Positions 1 through 11,432 of a stretch of DNA of 64,000 bases are shown in pieces. Within the stretch, counting starts at the first letter, position 1. Every line of letters begins with the position of its first letter. Position numbers and translations under genes: made by a program. The notes beneath the pieces are model-generated. The model was not told where the DNA came from, ran no database searches, and saw only the letters and a program-made list of their open reading frames with translations. The DNA is from Myxococcaceae bacterium (lineage in GTDB: Bacteria > Myxococcota > Myxococcia > Myxococcales > Myxococcaceae): the NCBI GenBank assembly GCA_004173515.1, contig SECN01000006.1, positions 1-64,000 on the forward strand. The letters are read 5' to 3'.

Positions 1-1560
1 GGCAGCGGTCCCATCCGCATCGGGCAGGGCATCGAGTTCGACTACGCGTGCGTGCACGCGGCCTTCGCGCTGCGCGAGGCCGGGTACGAGACGGTGATGG
101 TCAACTGCAACCCGGAGACGGTGTCCACGGACTACGACACGTCGGACCGCCTCTACTTCGAGCCGCTGACGATTGAAGACGTGCTGGAGGTGTCCCAGCG
201 CGAGAAGCCGGTGGGCGCCATCGTGCAGTTCGGCGGGCAGACGCCGCTGCGCCTGAGCGTGCCGTTGGAGCAGGCGGGGCTGCCGATCCTGGGCACGTCG
301 CCGGATGCCATCGACCGGGCGGAGGACCGCGAGAAGTTCTCCAAGCTGATTGAGAAGCTGGGCCTGACGCAGCCGGAGAACGGGGTGGCGCGCAGCCACG
401 CGGAGGCGTTCAAGGTGGCCGAGCGCATCGGCTATCCGGTGATGGTGCGGCCGTCGTACGTGCTGGGCGGACGGGCGATGGAGACGGTCTACGACGCGTC
501 CAGCCTGGAGCGCTACATGCGCGAGGCGGTGAGCGCGTCGCCGGAGCACCCGGTGTTGATCGATCGCTTCCTGAAGGACGCCATCGAGGTGGACCTGGAT
601 CTGGTGGCGGACCGCACGGGGCAGGTGCTGATTGGCGGCGTGCTGGAGCACATCCAGGAGGCGGGGGTGCACTCGGGTGACGCGGCGGCGACGCTGCCGC
701 CGCACTCGTTGTCACCGGACCTGGTGGAGCGGATGAAGGACCAGGCCATCTCCATGGCGCGCGAGCTGGGGGTGGTGGGGCTGATGAACGTGCAGTTCGC
801 CATCCAGGGGAAGACCATCTACATCCTGGAAGTGAACCCGCGCGCGAGCCGCACGGTGCCGTTCATCTCCAAGGCGACGGGCGTGCCGCTGGCGAAGATT
901 GCCGCGCTCTGCATGGTGGGCAAGACGCTGAAGGAGCTGGGCCGCACGGAGGAGACGGAGTTCAAGCACGTGGCGGTGAAGGAGAGCGTCTTCCCGTTCG
1001 CGCGCTTCGCCGGGGTGGATGTGATTCTGGGGCCGGAGATGAAGTCCACGGGCGAGGTGATGGGCCTGGCGGACGACTACGCGTCGGCGTTCGCGAAGAG
1101 CCAGCTGGCGGCGGGGGTGAAGCTGCCCAAGTCCGGGCGGGTGTTCATCTCGGTGAAGGATGAGGACAAGCCGGCGGTGGTGGACCTGGCCAAGCGCCTG
1201 CGGTCCATGGGGTTCACGCTGACGACCACGTCCGGCACGCACGACTACCTGCGGACCAAGGGCATCGAATCGCAACTGGTGCAGAAGGTGAAGGAAGGCA
1301 GGCCGAACATCGTCGACAAGATCGTCGACGGGGAGATCGTGCTGGTCATCAACACGACCTTCGGCAAGCAGGAGATCTCCGACAGCTTCTCCATCCGGCG
1401 TGAGTCGTTGATGCACTCGGTGCCGTACTACACGACGGTGCAGGCGGCGCGCATGGCGGTGGGAGCGCTGGAGTCGCTGAAGCGTTCGGACCTCGCGGTG
1501 AAGCCGTTGCAGGAGTACCTGTACGGCGACAAGGGCATCCCACCGGGCGGTCGTCGGTAG
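1..1560 (+). CDS. carB: Carbamoyl-phosphate synthase large subunit, 3' part (partial at window start)
   Basis: The open frame enters from the left edge in frame 1 and stops with TAG at 1558-1560, giving 519 residues. It begins inside the conserved GQGIEFDY/VHAAFALREAGYE segment at the middle of CarB, so the window holds the second (carbamate-phosphorylating) ATP-grasp half and the C-terminal MGS-like allosteric domain. Visible signatures are NCNPETVSTDYDTSDRLYFE, the FGGQTPL loop, the VRPSYVLGGRAM ATP-grasp strand and EVNPRASRTVPF. The enzyme makes carbamoyl phosphate from bicarbonate, glutamine-derived ammonia and two ATP for arginine and pyrimidine synthesis. It is the only clear core-metabolism gene here and marks the chromosomal flank of the accessory island. 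Identity is not in doubt; only the 5' half is missing. Confidence 0.97.
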   Translation, partial: GSGPIRIGQGIEFDYACVHAAFALREAGYETVMVNCNPETVSTDYDTSDRLYFEPLTIEDVLEVSQREKPVGAIVQFGGQTPLRLSVPLEQAGLPILGTSPDAIDRAEDREKFSKLIEKLGLTQPENGVARSHAEAFKVAERIGYPVMVRPSYVLGGRAMETVYDASSLERYMREAVSASPEHPVLIDRFLKDAIEVDLDLVADRTGQVLIGGVLEHIQEAGVHSGDAAATLPPHSLSPDLVERMKDQAISMARELGVVGLMNVQFAIQGKTIYILEVNPRASRTVPFISKATGVPLAKIAALCMVGKTLKELGRTEETEFKHVAVKESVFPFARFAGVDVILGPEMKSTGEVMGLADDYASAFAKSQLAAGVKLPKSGRVFISVKDEDKPAVVDLAKRLRSMGFTLTTTSGTHDYLRTKGIESQLVQKVKEGRPNIVDKIVDGEIVLVINTTFGKQEISDSFSIRRESLMHSVPYYTTVQAARMAVGALESLKRSDLAVKPLQEYLYGDKGIPPGGRR

Positions 1561-1572
1561 GTTTGATTCCGG

Positions 1573-1597
1573 GGGAGCGGGCGCTGCTCGCTCCCTC
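1573..1597 (+). terminator. Hairpin after carB, possible terminator
   Basis: A 7-bp inverted repeat, GGGAGCG and CGCTCCC with a 9-nt loop, lies 12 bases after the carB stop codon. It sits between carB and the convergent stop of the next gene. Only a short pyrimidine-rich run follows, so intrinsic termination is plausible but not strong. Confidence 0.45.
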
Positions 1598-1607
1598 TAC
1601 GTAGTCT

Positions 1608-3293
1608 TCACGCGGCTTCCCCGTTACTCAGGGTCACGACCGCGCTTTCAAACGAGTTACTCGGAAGCGCTATGGGCGAGGCGCGCTCCGCAGCCTCGTC
1701 ATGCAGTTCGACATTGAGCGCACGCAGGGTGCTTTGGGCTTTCCGCATCAGCAGGTCGAGGGCCTTTTGCGCCTTGCGGATCTCATCGCTGATGCCGTCC
1801 ACGTTCTTGCGGATTGCGTCGCTGTGCTTCTCCATCTTCTCAAGCCGGGAGAGCTCGGCTTCGATGCGTGCTTCGACGTCACGCAGTGCGGCGATGTGGC
1901 CCGCGTCGCCGGTGGTACGGCTTCTTGTGACGAGCGCCATTCCCAGGAGCACGGCGGCATGAAGATAGGCGTCCGTCGTGGGATCCTGGTCGTCCCAGGT
2001 CACGATGACGTTGCTTCCGTAGCGCGCGAAGCGAGGGAAGATCTCGCTCGCGTGGGAACGTGCCATCACGAAGACGCCCGCTACCGCGCTGCGGTTCTTG
2101 CGTGCAGCGTCGAGTTCGTCGATTGCCTTTTGCACGGTGTAGGTGGCATCGCGCTTTGCCTCGAAGACCACGCTGGCGCCAGCGAACGCACTTTCATCGG
2201 TGAACCTCAGGATGGCGTCGCCCTTCTTGCACCGGCCGATGCCCGAGGTCGCGCCCGTGACATCGAATACGCAGAGGGCGCTCTGCGTTGCGGCGCGAAC
2301 GAATGATGTCACCGCGTCCTCGAAGTGGAGCCCGCCACGGGTGCCCTTCTGATCGTGGTTTCGCTTGGTTTCGATACGGATGATCGCCTCGCGGACCTCC
2401 TTTTCGAACAATGTCTGCCGCGCATCCTGCCGCTTGGCGAGCTCGGTCTGCGTTGTTGCCTGTTCCTGGAGCAGCAGCACGAGACTCGACTTCATGAGTG
2501 ACATGGGTGAGCTGGGAGCGTCGGGATTCACGGCGGAGAGGACTTCTTCGCGGGCGCGATGGGTTTCCCGTACGAGACGGCTCAGAAGAGAGCCCTCATC
2601 GTTCGCGTCGAGCGCCGCAAGCGCCGCCGACAATTGCCGCTGCCGATCCTCGTCCGCCCCCTTCAGCTCCTCGCGCAAGCTGCGGAGAAACCGCGCGACA
2701 GCGCCATCCTCGGCGAGGGGATCAAGCGCGCGCACCAGCTCCGCATGACCCTGGTTCATGACCACGCGGAGCTGTCCCTCGAGCACCTTTACCAGTCCGT
2801 CGCTTTCGGTCGGGCTGAGCTTCTTGAAAAGGGGGCTCGTCTCACCGACCTGTCGAGCGAGCGACTCTGTGAGCACGCTGTTTCGTGGACCGAGGTATTT
2901 TTCGAGCAGCCGCGCGAGGACACCCTGGTCGTCCACGAACGCGGCGAGGCGCTGGGTGACCTGCCCGTCGTTGGGGTCGAAGAAGCGGGCGAGAACGGCG
3001 GACATCGTTGCCTGCTGCTGCTCGACGTGGCCGCGAAGCTGGCGGTCGATGTCCGAAACGAGCGCCTGGCCCACGTCCTTCAGCTTCGACTCCTGCGCTG
3101 CGGCATGCGCGTTGTGGAGGGCCCTGAGGCCAATGCTCCACGCGTCGAGGACCAGTTGCTCGCGTTGTTCCTCGTTGAGTTCGCCAAACAGGGTGAGGCT
3201 GTCGGGGCGTCGGTCCCGCACCTCTGCGGTGAGCTCCTCGACGGTGTGGACTACGGAGGCCCTGAGCTGCGCGGTACGATTCATGTTGGTCAT
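1608..3293 (-). CDS. Coiled-coil protein with PD-(D/E)XK-like nuclease motif
   Basis: About 561 residues if started at ATG 3293 (ATG 3284 is also possible). The upstream in-frame ATG at 3311 lies inside a predicted sigma-54 -12 element and is disfavoured. The first ~300 residues are helical and charged. A compact domain follows with FEDAV near 322, KKGDAILRF near 357 and VVFEAKRD near 377, the E...D...ExK spacing expected of a PD-(D/E)XK nuclease. A second coiled coil (EAELSRLEKMEKHSDAIRK and after) closes the protein. It is transcribed away from the CARF/sigma-54 activator and shares its intergenic region, which suggests a nuclease-like effector under that activator's control. I do not recognise a named family; a structural relative of RmuC-type or DUF2130-type proteins is possible. 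The nuclease call is inference from the motif. Confidence 0.6.
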   Translation of the reverse strand: MTNMNRTAQLRASVVHTVEELTAEVRDRRPDSLTLFGELNEEQREQLVLDAWSIGLRALHNAHAAAQESKLKDVGQALVSDIDRQLRGHVEQQQATMSAVLARFFDPNDGQVTQRLAAFVDDQGVLARLLEKYLGPRNSVLTESLARQVGETSPLFKKLSPTESDGLVKVLEGQLRVVMNQGHAELVRALDPLAEDGAVARFLRSLREELKGADEDRQRQLSAALAALDANDEGSLLSRLVRETHRAREEVLSAVNPDAPSSPMSLMKSSLVLLLQEQATTQTELAKRQDARQTLFEKEVREAIIRIETKRNHDQKGTRGGLHFEDAVTSFVRAATQSALCVFDVTGATSGIGRCKKGDAILRFTDESAFAGASVVFEAKRDATYTVQKAIDELDAARKNRSAVAGVFVMARSHASEIFPRFARYGSNVIVTWDDQDPTTDAYLHAAVLLGMALVTRSRTTGDAGHIAALRDVEARIEAELSRLEKMEKHSDAIRKNVDGISDEIRKAQKALDLLMRKAQSTLRALNVELHDEAAERASPIALPSNSFESAVVTLSNGEAA

Positions 3294-3306
3294 GGCGCTG
3301 CACCAG

Positions 3307-3322
3307 AGCATCAGGCGTGCCA
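3307..3322 (-). promoter_or_regulatory. Predicted sigma-54 promoter for the nuclease-like gene
   Basis: Reading the minus strand from 3322 to 3307 gives TGGCACGCCTGATGCT. This matches the sigma-54 consensus TGGCACG-N4-TTGCW at every informative position but one (A for the first T of the -12 block), with correct spacing between the invariant GG and GC. Transcription would start near 3296, just before the ATG codons at 3293 and 3284. Confidence 0.7.
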
Positions 3323-3388
3323 GCTCCCAGGCGCTCGTTCAGCTCAGGGCGACCCCTGGGGTTTCGGCCGGCTGGTTCGTTGACCACC

Positions 3389-3424
3389 CGTAAGCTGTCT
3401 TGTACCTGCGTAAGAGGTCTTGTA
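3389..3424 (+). repeat. Two direct repeats, 20-bp period (candidate activator sites)
   Basis: CGTAAGCTGTCTTGTA (3389-3404) and CGTAAGAGGTCTTGTA (3409-3424) agree at 14 of 16 positions and start exactly 20 bp apart, about two helical turns. They lie 67 bp and more upstream of the -24 element of the minus-strand sigma-54 promoter and directly abut the start of the activator gene. That is the usual place for an upstream activating sequence and would also allow autoregulation. Confidence 0.5.
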
Positions 3425-3428
3425 TTTT

Positions 3429-4940
<1,512 letters not shown>

Positions 4941-4956
4941 TGGCACGGCCATTGAA
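4941..4956 (+). promoter_or_regulatory. Predicted sigma-54 promoter for the hsdR operon
   Basis: TGGCACGGCCATTGAA begins at the base after the activator's TGA. It fits TGGCACG-N4-TTGCW except for A in place of C in the -12 GC pair. A start near 4967 would leave a ~26-nt leader with GGAG at 4980-4983 before the hsdR ATG at 4993. The position directly between a sigma-54 activator and the restriction operon makes chance less likely. Confidence 0.7.
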
Positions 4957-4992
4957 AAGAGCGCAGACATGGTCGGCACGGAGAGCGCGTAC

Positions 4993-7900
4993 ATGAAGTC
5001 GCAGAACTTTGAGTTCCTGCGTGTCAAGCGTGCCGTGCTCGCCGACCTCGCGGGCTTCGCGGAGCGCTACGCACACGATGATCCGGCGGGCTCACTCATC
5101 AAGCAGCGCAGCTTCGTCGAGCATGCCGTCACCATGCTCTACGAGGCGTATCGCTTGCGCCCGCCGCTTTCGGACAACCTCAACGACCTGATGACCGCGG
5201 AGCCCTTCCGGCAGTCCGTCCCCGAGGTCGTCCAGAACAAACTCCACGCGGTGCGGAAGGCGGGCAATCACGCTGCCCACCCTCGACGTCCTATCACGAG
5301 CCAGCTTTCGCTCGACTGCCTCTACCAACTCTTCGACATCGCACGTTGGTTCCACGTTCAGATTGACGGTGGTGATCCTCTGGCCGCGCCGAAGTACTCG
5401 GCGCCACCACCGGAGACGGTGGGCGCCAGCAAGGCCAAGGACGCACTCGAGAAGCTGCGCCTTGCTGAAGCGAAGTACGAGTCGGTCCTTCTTGCGCTCG
5501 GCGAGGAGACGCGCAAGCGGCTCGACGCAGAGCGTGCAGCCACTGAGCACGCGACCGAACTCGCGCATCTCAAGGAGGAGGGGCAGAAGGTCGCTTCCTT
5601 CCTCCAGTTCAATGAGGAGACCACCCGCCGCCGCCTGATTGACCAGGCGCTGCTTGCCGCCGGGTGGAATGTCGGCGCGAACGGCGTGAATACGGAGGAG
5701 GTCCGTCAGGAGGTTCGGCTCTCGACCATGCCAACGGCGTCAGGAGAGGGCTTCGCCGACTACGTGCTGTACGGCGATGACGGAAAGCCCCTCGCCGTCA
5801 TCGAGGCGAAGAAGACGGCGAAGGACGCACGTGTGGGCGCCGAACAGGCTCGTATGTACGCCGTGTGCCTGGAGAAGGAATCCGGCGTGCGCCCGGTCAT
5901 CTTCTTCACGAACGGCATCGACATCTTCTTGTGGGATGATGCTCAGGGCTACCCGTTCCGCAAGGTCTACGGCTTCTACTCGAAGGACAGCCTCGAGTAC
6001 CTCACCCACCAGAGGACAAATAAAAAGGTGTTGGCGACTGTCGAGCCGAACCTCGCCATCGCCAGCCGCATGTATCAACTCGAGGCTGTGAAGCGCGTCG
6101 GTGAGCGGTTCTCGTCTCATTTCCGCAAGGCACTGCTCGTGCAGGCGACGGGAACCGGGAAGACTCGCGTCGCCATCTCGCTCTGTGATGTGCTCATGCG
6201 CGCCGGCTGGGTGAAGCGCATCCTGTTCGTCTGTGATCGCCGAGAACTTCGAAAGCAAGCAGACCGGGTCTTCAAGGAGTTCATGCCGGGCGAACCGCGA
6301 GTCGTCGTGGACAGCACGACCTCCAGTGACCGCGAGAAGCGTATCTACCTCGCCACCTATCCGGCGATGATGAAGTGCTACGAGGACTTCGACGTTGGCT
6401 TCTTCGACCTGATCATCGCCGACGAGTCACATCGCAGCATCTACAAGAAGTTCAGCACACTCTTCAAATATTTCGATGCGCTCCAAGTCGGACTCACTGC
6501 CACGCCGGTCCGATTCATTGAGCACAACACCTACGCCCTTTTCGGCTGCGAGGACCACGATCCGACCTCGCATTTCAGTTTCGAGGATGCGGTGGGGTCG
6601 AAGCCACCCTTCCTCGCGCCCTTCCGTGTTCGCTCCTTCAGCAGCCAGTTCCGCGAGAAAGGCCTGCGCTACACGCAAATGAGCCGGGAGCAGCGCGAGC
6701 AGCTCGAGGACCAGGATCCAGCAGCTCCACAGGTGGACTACGACGCCAACGACATCGACAAGCACGTCTTCAACAGAGACACGACGCGCTTCATCTGGCG
6801 TTCTTTGATGGAGGAGGGTATCCGCGAAGCGACGGGGAGCCACGTTGGAAAGACCATCGTCTTCGCGCGGAACCACGTCCATGCCGTGCATCTCGCGGAC
6901 GTCTTTTCGGAGATGTACCCACAGTATGGCTCGGCCTTCTGCCGCGTGATCGACAACCAGGAGCCCAAGGCCGATCAGCTCATCGACGACTTCAAGAACC
7001 CTGACAACGAACTTGCGATCGCCATCTCGGTCGACATGCTCGACACGGGCATCGATGTGCCCGAACTCGTGAACCTCGTCTTCGCCAAGCCGGTGAAGTC
7101 CTACGTGAAATTCTGGCAGATGATCGGGCGCGGCACGCGGCTCCGCAAAGACCTCTTTGGTCCGGGACGGGACAAGACCGAGTTCCTCATCTTCGACCAC
7201 TGGTCGAACTTCTGGTTCTTCGACGAGAAGTACAAGGAGACGCAACCCTCGCCGCAGAAGTCGCTGCTCCAGCACCTGTTCGAGTCGCGTGTCGAGCTGG
7301 CCCAGGCGGGACTTGATCAGATGGACCAGACGACTTTCGAGGCCGCTGCGGCGCTCATCATCGGGGACGTTCGCGCCGTTCGCGACACGAACAGCATCGA
7401 CGCGCGCGACAAATGGCGAGAGCTGGAGATGCTCACCGACGGCGATCGTGTGCACCACTTCGCTGCGGCAACGAAGGCGGATCTCTTGTCCATCGCGGCC
7501 CCCCTTCAACACCTGCGCAGCATTCGGGGTGACGAGGATGCCTACCGTTTCGACCTGCTCATGACGCGGCTTGAAGTCGAGCTGGTCAAGGGCGGACCGA
7601 ATGCACCCAAGGTGCAGGACCTTCGCGCCCGCGTCGAGGAAGCCGTGGAACTGCTGGCCAAGAACCAGAACCCGGTCAAGGCACGCGCGGACTCGATCAA
7701 GCAGGTCCGGAGCAAGGATTTCTGGGCCTCGGTCGAGGTCCATCAAATTGAGGGCCTCCGCCGCGAGCTGCGCGGAATCATGAAGTACCAGCAACCGACA
7801 CCGACCACTCGCGTCGCGGCGCAGGTCTTCGATGTCAATGACGCGGAGTTCTCGGCGAAGACGTACATCCCCCGGCTCGAAGGCCTCGACCTCGTCGAAT

Positions 7901-8406
7901 ACAAGCGGCGCGTCGAGTCCGTCCTGCGGGACCACTTCGCGCAGAACGCCGTCTTGCAGCGGATCCGGGCGGGAAATGCCGTGCGGGACGACGAACTCGA
8001 GGAACTCGCCAAACTCGTCCTCGCGGTCGACGACAAGGCGAATGTGAAGCATCTCGTGGGACACGATCCGGAAACGCGACGCTCCTTGTTCACGGTGTTT
8101 CGCGGGCTTGTCGGCCTTGATGCGCTGGCGGTGGAGCAGGCATTCACTGACTTCGTCCACAAGCATCCACGGCTCTCGGCTCAGCAGCTTCGTTTCCTGC
8201 AGGTATTGCAGAACCACATCGCGCAGAACGGCGGCATCGAACTGGAGCGCCTCTACGAGCCGCCGTTCACGACCCTCCACGCGGAGAGCATGGAAGGCAT
8301 TTTCACCAACCCCGGTGACGTCGATGAACTCCTCGCCATCATGAGCGTCTTCGAACCGAAGCGGGCGACTCCCAGCGAGCGCCTCCCCACGAGCCAGGCA
8401 TCATGA
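4993..8406 (+). CDS. hsdR: Type I restriction enzyme, R (endonuclease/translocase) subunit
   Basis: 1137 residues from ATG 4993, chosen over the longer frame (ATG 4840) because that overlaps the activator gene, and over ATG 4969 because GGAG sits nine bases before 4993. Residues ~1-115 look like a DUF4145-type N-terminal module ([25 protein letters not shown]). A PD-(D/E)XK nuclease core follows ([18 protein letters not shown], catalytic ExK near 270). The SF2 motor shows Walker [10 protein letters not shown] near 386, IIADESH near 477, LTATP near 500 and motif [15 protein letters not shown]. HsdR translocates DNA and cuts at a distance when bound to the HsdM-HsdS complex at unmodified sites. 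The stop overlaps the hsdM start by four bases. The domain set looks complete and active. Confidence 0.93.
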   Translation: MKSQNFEFLRVKRAVLADLAGFAERYAHDDPAGSLIKQRSFVEHAVTMLYEAYRLRPPLSDNLNDLMTAEPFRQSVPEVVQNKLHAVRKAGNHAAHPRRPITSQLSLDCLYQLFDIARWFHVQIDGGDPLAAPKYSAPPPETVGASKAKDALEKLRLAEAKYESVLLALGEETRKRLDAERAATEHATELAHLKEEGQKVASFLQFNEETTRRRLIDQALLAAGWNVGANGVNTEEVRQEVRLSTMPTASGEGFADYVLYGDDGKPLAVIEAKKTAKDARVGAEQARMYAVCLEKESGVRPVIFFTNGIDIFLWDDAQGYPFRKVYGFYSKDSLEYLTHQRTNKKVLATVEPNLAIASRMYQLEAVKRVGERFSSHFRKALLVQATGTGKTRVAISLCDVLMRAGWVKRILFVCDRRELRKQADRVFKEFMPGEPRVVVDSTTSSDREKRIYLATYPAMMKCYEDFDVGFFDLIIADESHRSIYKKFSTLFKYFDALQVGLTATPVRFIEHNTYALFGCEDHDPTSHFSFEDAVGSKPPFLAPFRVRSFSSQFREKGLRYTQMSREQREQLEDQDPAAPQVDYDANDIDKHVFNRDTTRFIWRSLMEEGIREATGSHVGKTIVFARNHVHAVHLADVFSEMYPQYGSAFCRVIDNQEPKADQLIDDFKNPDNELAIAISVDMLDTGIDVPELVNLVFAKPVKSYVKFWQMIGRGTRLRKDLFGPGRDKTEFLIFDHWSNFWFFDEKYKETQPSPQKSLLQHLFESRVELAQAGLDQMDQTTFEAAAALIIGDVRAVRDTNSIDARDKWRELEMLTDGDRVHHFAAATKADLLSIAAPLQHLRSIRGDEDAYRFDLLMTRLEVELVKGGPNAPKVQDLRARVEEAVELLAKNQNPVKARADSIKQVRSKDFWASVEVHQIEGLRRELRGIMKYQQPTPTTRVAAQVFDVNDAEFSAKTYIPRLEGLDLVEYKRRVESVLRDHFAQNAVLQRIRAGNAVRDDELEELAKLVLAVDDKANVKHLVGHDPETRRSLFTVFRGLVGLDALAVEQAFTDFVHKHPRLSAQQLRFLQVLQNHIAQNGGIELERLYEPPFTTLHAESMEGIFTNPGDVDELLAIMSVFEPKRATPSERLPTSQAS

Positions 8407-9911
8407 GCACACTGACAACTCAGCAGAAGAGCGACATTGAGAAGCTTTGGTCCGAATTCTGGACCGGCGGCATTACCAATCCGCTCACGGTCATCGAACA
8501 GATCTCGTTCCTGATGTTCGCGCGTCTGCTTGACGTGATGGAAACTACCGGCGAGCGCCGGGCAGAGCGAACGAAGAAGCCATTCCACGGGCGCTTTTCG
8601 GGCAAGGACGATCCGCGCCGCTGGAAGAACTTCAAGCAGAGGGACGCGGGTGAGATGCTCCGCGTGGTGCGCGACGAGGTGTTCCCGCACTTCCGCAAGC
8701 TCAACGGCGGCACGACCTTCGCCGAGTACATGCAGGACGCTCAACTCATGGTTCAGAAGCCGAGCCTCCTTGTGTCGGCCGTGAACATGATCGAAAAGCT
8801 GCCAATCACCGAGGGCGACGCCAAGGGCGACCTCTACGAGTACCTGCTCAGCAAGCTGACGACGGCTGGTATCAACGGCCAGTTCCGAACACCGCGCCAC
8901 ATCATCCGCTTCATGGTGGAGCTGCTCGAGCCGAAGCCCACCGAGACGATTGGCGACCCCGCGTGCGGCACCGCCGGCTTCCTCGTCGGCGCAATGCAGT
9001 ATTTGCTCGAGACGCATAGCTCGGCGAAGGGGAAGATCAAGGGCGAAAGCGGGGAAATCCTCTACACCGGAGATCTGCTTGAGCCGTACCGCGCGCACAT
9101 CCAGAGCGGGATGTTCCACGGCTTCGACTTCGACGCAACCATGCTCCGCATCGCGTCGATGAACCTCATGCTCCACGGTGTCGACAACCCGGACATCCAC
9201 TACCAGGACACGCTGTCGAACTCCTTCCCTGAGAAGTTCGGCAAGCAGGCGACTGGTGGCTTCGACGTCATCCTCGCCAATCCCCCGTTCAAGGGGAGCC
9301 TCGACGAAGGAGATGTTCACCCGACGCTCACGCAGGCCGTGAAGACCAAGAAGACCGAATTGCTCTTCATGGTGCTGATCCTGCGCATGCTGAAGAAGGG
9401 CGGACGTAGCGCCACCATCGTGCCGGATGGTGTGCTCTTCGGTTCTTCGAAGGCGCACACAGCGCTTCGTCATCTCCTCGTGAAGCAGAACCAGCTCGAG
9501 GCTGTGTTCTCGCTGCCCTCAGGCGTGTTCAATCCCTACGCCGGTGTGTCTACGGCCATCGTCGTGTTCACGAAGGGGGGTAAAACGGACAACGTGTTTT
9601 TCTACAGCGTCGAGGCTGACGGGTACTCGCTCAACGACAAGCGCGATGCGGTGAGCGAGAACGATCTGCCCAATGCGCTGGCCTGCTGGCAGAAGAAGAG
9701 CGCGAAGAAAGACACCGACCGAACGGCGAAGCACTTCATGGTTCCGGTACAGGAGATCGAGGCGAAGGACTTCGACCTATCAATCAACCGCTACAAGGAC
9801 GCGAAGCACGAGGAGGTCAAATACGAGCCTCCCAAGAAGATCATCGCGAAACTGCGGAGCCTTGAGGCGGAGATTGCGAAGGATCTCGCTGAGTTGGAGG
9901 CGATGTTGTGA
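8403..9911 (+). CDS. hsdM: Type I restriction enzyme, M (methyltransferase) subunit
   Basis: 502 residues. The N-terminal helical HsdM_N region ([30 protein letters not shown]) precedes an N6-adenine methyltransferase with the SAM-binding motif [10 protein letters not shown] at about 185-194 and catalytic NPPF at 293-296. With HsdS it modifies host sites and recruits HsdR. The start ATG overlaps the hsdR stop (ATGA), and the stop overlaps the hsdS GTG start, so the three subunits appear translationally coupled. Both key motifs are intact. Confidence 0.95.
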   Translation: MSTLTTQQKSDIEKLWSEFWTGGITNPLTVIEQISFLMFARLLDVMETTGERRAERTKKPFHGRFSGKDDPRRWKNFKQRDAGEMLRVVRDEVFPHFRKLNGGTTFAEYMQDAQLMVQKPSLLVSAVNMIEKLPITEGDAKGDLYEYLLSKLTTAGINGQFRTPRHIIRFMVELLEPKPTETIGDPACGTAGFLVGAMQYLLETHSSAKGKIKGESGEILYTGDLLEPYRAHIQSGMFHGFDFDATMLRIASMNLMLHGVDNPDIHYQDTLSNSFPEKFGKQATGGFDVILANPPFKGSLDEGDVHPTLTQAVKTKKTELLFMVLILRMLKKGGRSATIVPDGVLFGSSKAHTALRHLLVKQNQLEAVFSLPSGVFNPYAGVSTAIVVFTKGGKTDNVFFYSVEADGYSLNDKRDAVSENDLPNALACWQKKSAKKDTDRTAKHFMVPVQEIEAKDFDLSINRYKDAKHEEVKYEPPKKIIAKLRSLEAEIAKDLAELEAML

Positions 9912-11149
9912 TCTCCGAGCAATATCCGAAGAACTGGCAACTCATGCGGCTTGATGAGCTTGCAATTGAGGGGCCTACGAATGGCTACTCGCCGCCATCT
10001 GCCCCCGGCGCGCTGGGCAGTCTTTCATTAAAACTAAGTGCGACCACCAAAGGGCGCCTCATCCTCAACGCTGAAACGATTAAGCACCTCCACGAAACGA
10101 TTCCGTTCGACTCGTGGCAGTGGCTTGAACCCGGTGACCTCTTGGTCCAACGGTCAAACACGGCGGAACTCGTTGGGACAGCTGCAATTTATGACGGTCC
10201 TTCTAAGAGCTATGTGTATCCGGACCTCATGATGCGTTTACGCTTTGCGGATGACTCAACAACTCGCTGGGTCTGGCGTTACCTGAACTCAGCAGCAGGG
10301 CGACGTTTCTTCGAAAGAATGGCTGCGGGAGCCGCAGGGAGCATGCCTAAGATCAGCGGTGCGAAGCTGAAGGCAATGACCCTGCCAGTTCCCCCTCTTT
10401 CAGAGCGGCGCCGTATTGTAGATATTCTCGATAAGGCCGACGTCCTTCGACGCAAGCGCACTGAGACCATCAGCCTCTCTGATGCGTTACTCCGCTCGGT
10501 ATTCTTGGAAATGTTTGGCGACCCGGTGACGAACCCGAAGGGGTGGGAAGTGAGGCCCCTGGGAGAAGTCATTGAGCGGATTGAAGCTGGGTGGAGTGCA
10601 AATGGAGAGTCACGTCGACGGCTACCGGATGAGTACGGAGTCTTGAAGGTCAGCGCGGTAACGTCAGGGTTATTTCGACCGGATGAACATAAAGCGGTTG
10701 CTAGTGGCGCAATCGATCGTGAGGTGGCCACACCTCGCCAAGGAGACCTACTCTTCAGTAGAGCAAATACGCGCGAACTAGTGGCCGCGACCTGCCTCGT
10801 TCAAAAAGACGAGCCCCGCCTTTTCCTACCCGACAAGATCTGGCGGGTAGTTCCTCGTGAGCAGGTTGCAACAACGCCATACTTACGCTTTCTGCTCGCG
10901 CATCACCGATTTCGAAACGAACTCACCAAGACGGCGACCGGCACAAGTGGTTCGATGCTGAACGTCTCGATGGATAAGTTGCGTGCGCTGCGCTCGCCGA
11001 TTGCACCTTTTTCTGCTCAAAAGCACTTTTCTGAAGTCGTATGGTCTGCCCTACGTGGAAAGATTCGGTACGAGAGCTCACAGAATTCAACTGACGAACT
11101 CTTTGCGTCACTTGTGAACCGGGCGTTCGCGGGGGGGGGCGGTTCATGA
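9908..11149 (+). CDS. hsdS: Type I restriction enzyme, S (specificity) subunit
   Basis: 413 residues from GTG 9908. Two target-recognition domains are visible. TRD1 begins at [12 protein letters not shown] and ends at the central helix ([23 protein letters not shown]). TRD2 begins at [17 protein letters not shown] and ends at the C-terminal helical region ([15 protein letters not shown]). HsdS sets the bipartite DNA target of the HsdRMS complex. The gene is visibly richer in A+T than hsdR and hsdM, which fits the usual rapid exchange of specificity subunits. A run of nine G (11131-11139) encodes the glycines just before the stop. The call is secure; the DNA target cannot be predicted from sequence alone. 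Confidence 0.92.
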   Translation: MISEQYPKNWQLMRLDELAIEGPTNGYSPPSAPGALGSLSLKLSATTKGRLILNAETIKHLHETIPFDSWQWLEPGDLLVQRSNTAELVGTAAIYDGPSKSYVYPDLMMRLRFADDSTTRWVWRYLNSAAGRRFFERMAAGAAGSMPKISGAKLKAMTLPVPPLSERRRIVDILDKADVLRRKRTETISLSDALLRSVFLEMFGDPVTNPKGWEVRPLGEVIERIEAGWSANGESRRRLPDEYGVLKVSAVTSGLFRPDEHKAVASGAIDREVATPRQGDLLFSRANTRELVAATCLVQKDEPRLFLPDKIWRVVPREQVATTPYLRFLLAHHRFRNELTKTATGTSGSMLNVSMDKLRALRSPIAPFSAQKHFSEVVWSALRGKIRYESSQNSTDELFASLVNRAFAGGGGS

Positions 11150-11432
11150 AATGGCAGCCCGGGCAGTGCCTCGTCGCGGAGCAGAATGGTGCCACTGTGA
11201 GCAGAACGAGCGTGGCCACAGGCGATTAAATTCACGTCGACATCTTGTTCCGACTCGTCGAGTGGCAAGGGGACGATCAGAGGCCAGTCTTGCCCTTCCA
11301 TCAAAGCTAGGTGATTGCACGCACCGAAGCGGTGCGCCGATGCCGGCTCGTGCTCAATGCGCTGACGAACGCGGCGTTGGAGGCGAGGTTTCAACCGAGG
11401 TCGCAAGGGTCCTTCAGTACAATGTCGGCACG
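11146..11432 (+). other. Region after hsdS with interrupted short frames, possibly a decayed ORF
   Basis: From ATG 11146 one frame reads [15 protein letters not shown]..., is stopped by TAA at 11227-11229 and TAG at 11308-11310, and continues from GTG 11311 as IARTEAVRRCRLVLNALTNAALEARFQPR, which looks protein-like. Two stops in one protein-like frame suggest an eroded gene or unrelated filler between hsdS and the next ORF. No promoter or hairpin stood out. Confidence 0.25.

Noticed and set aside
3294..3311. ATG 3311 as start of the nuclease-like protein
   Set aside because: It falls inside the predicted -12 element and upstream of the predicted transcript start.
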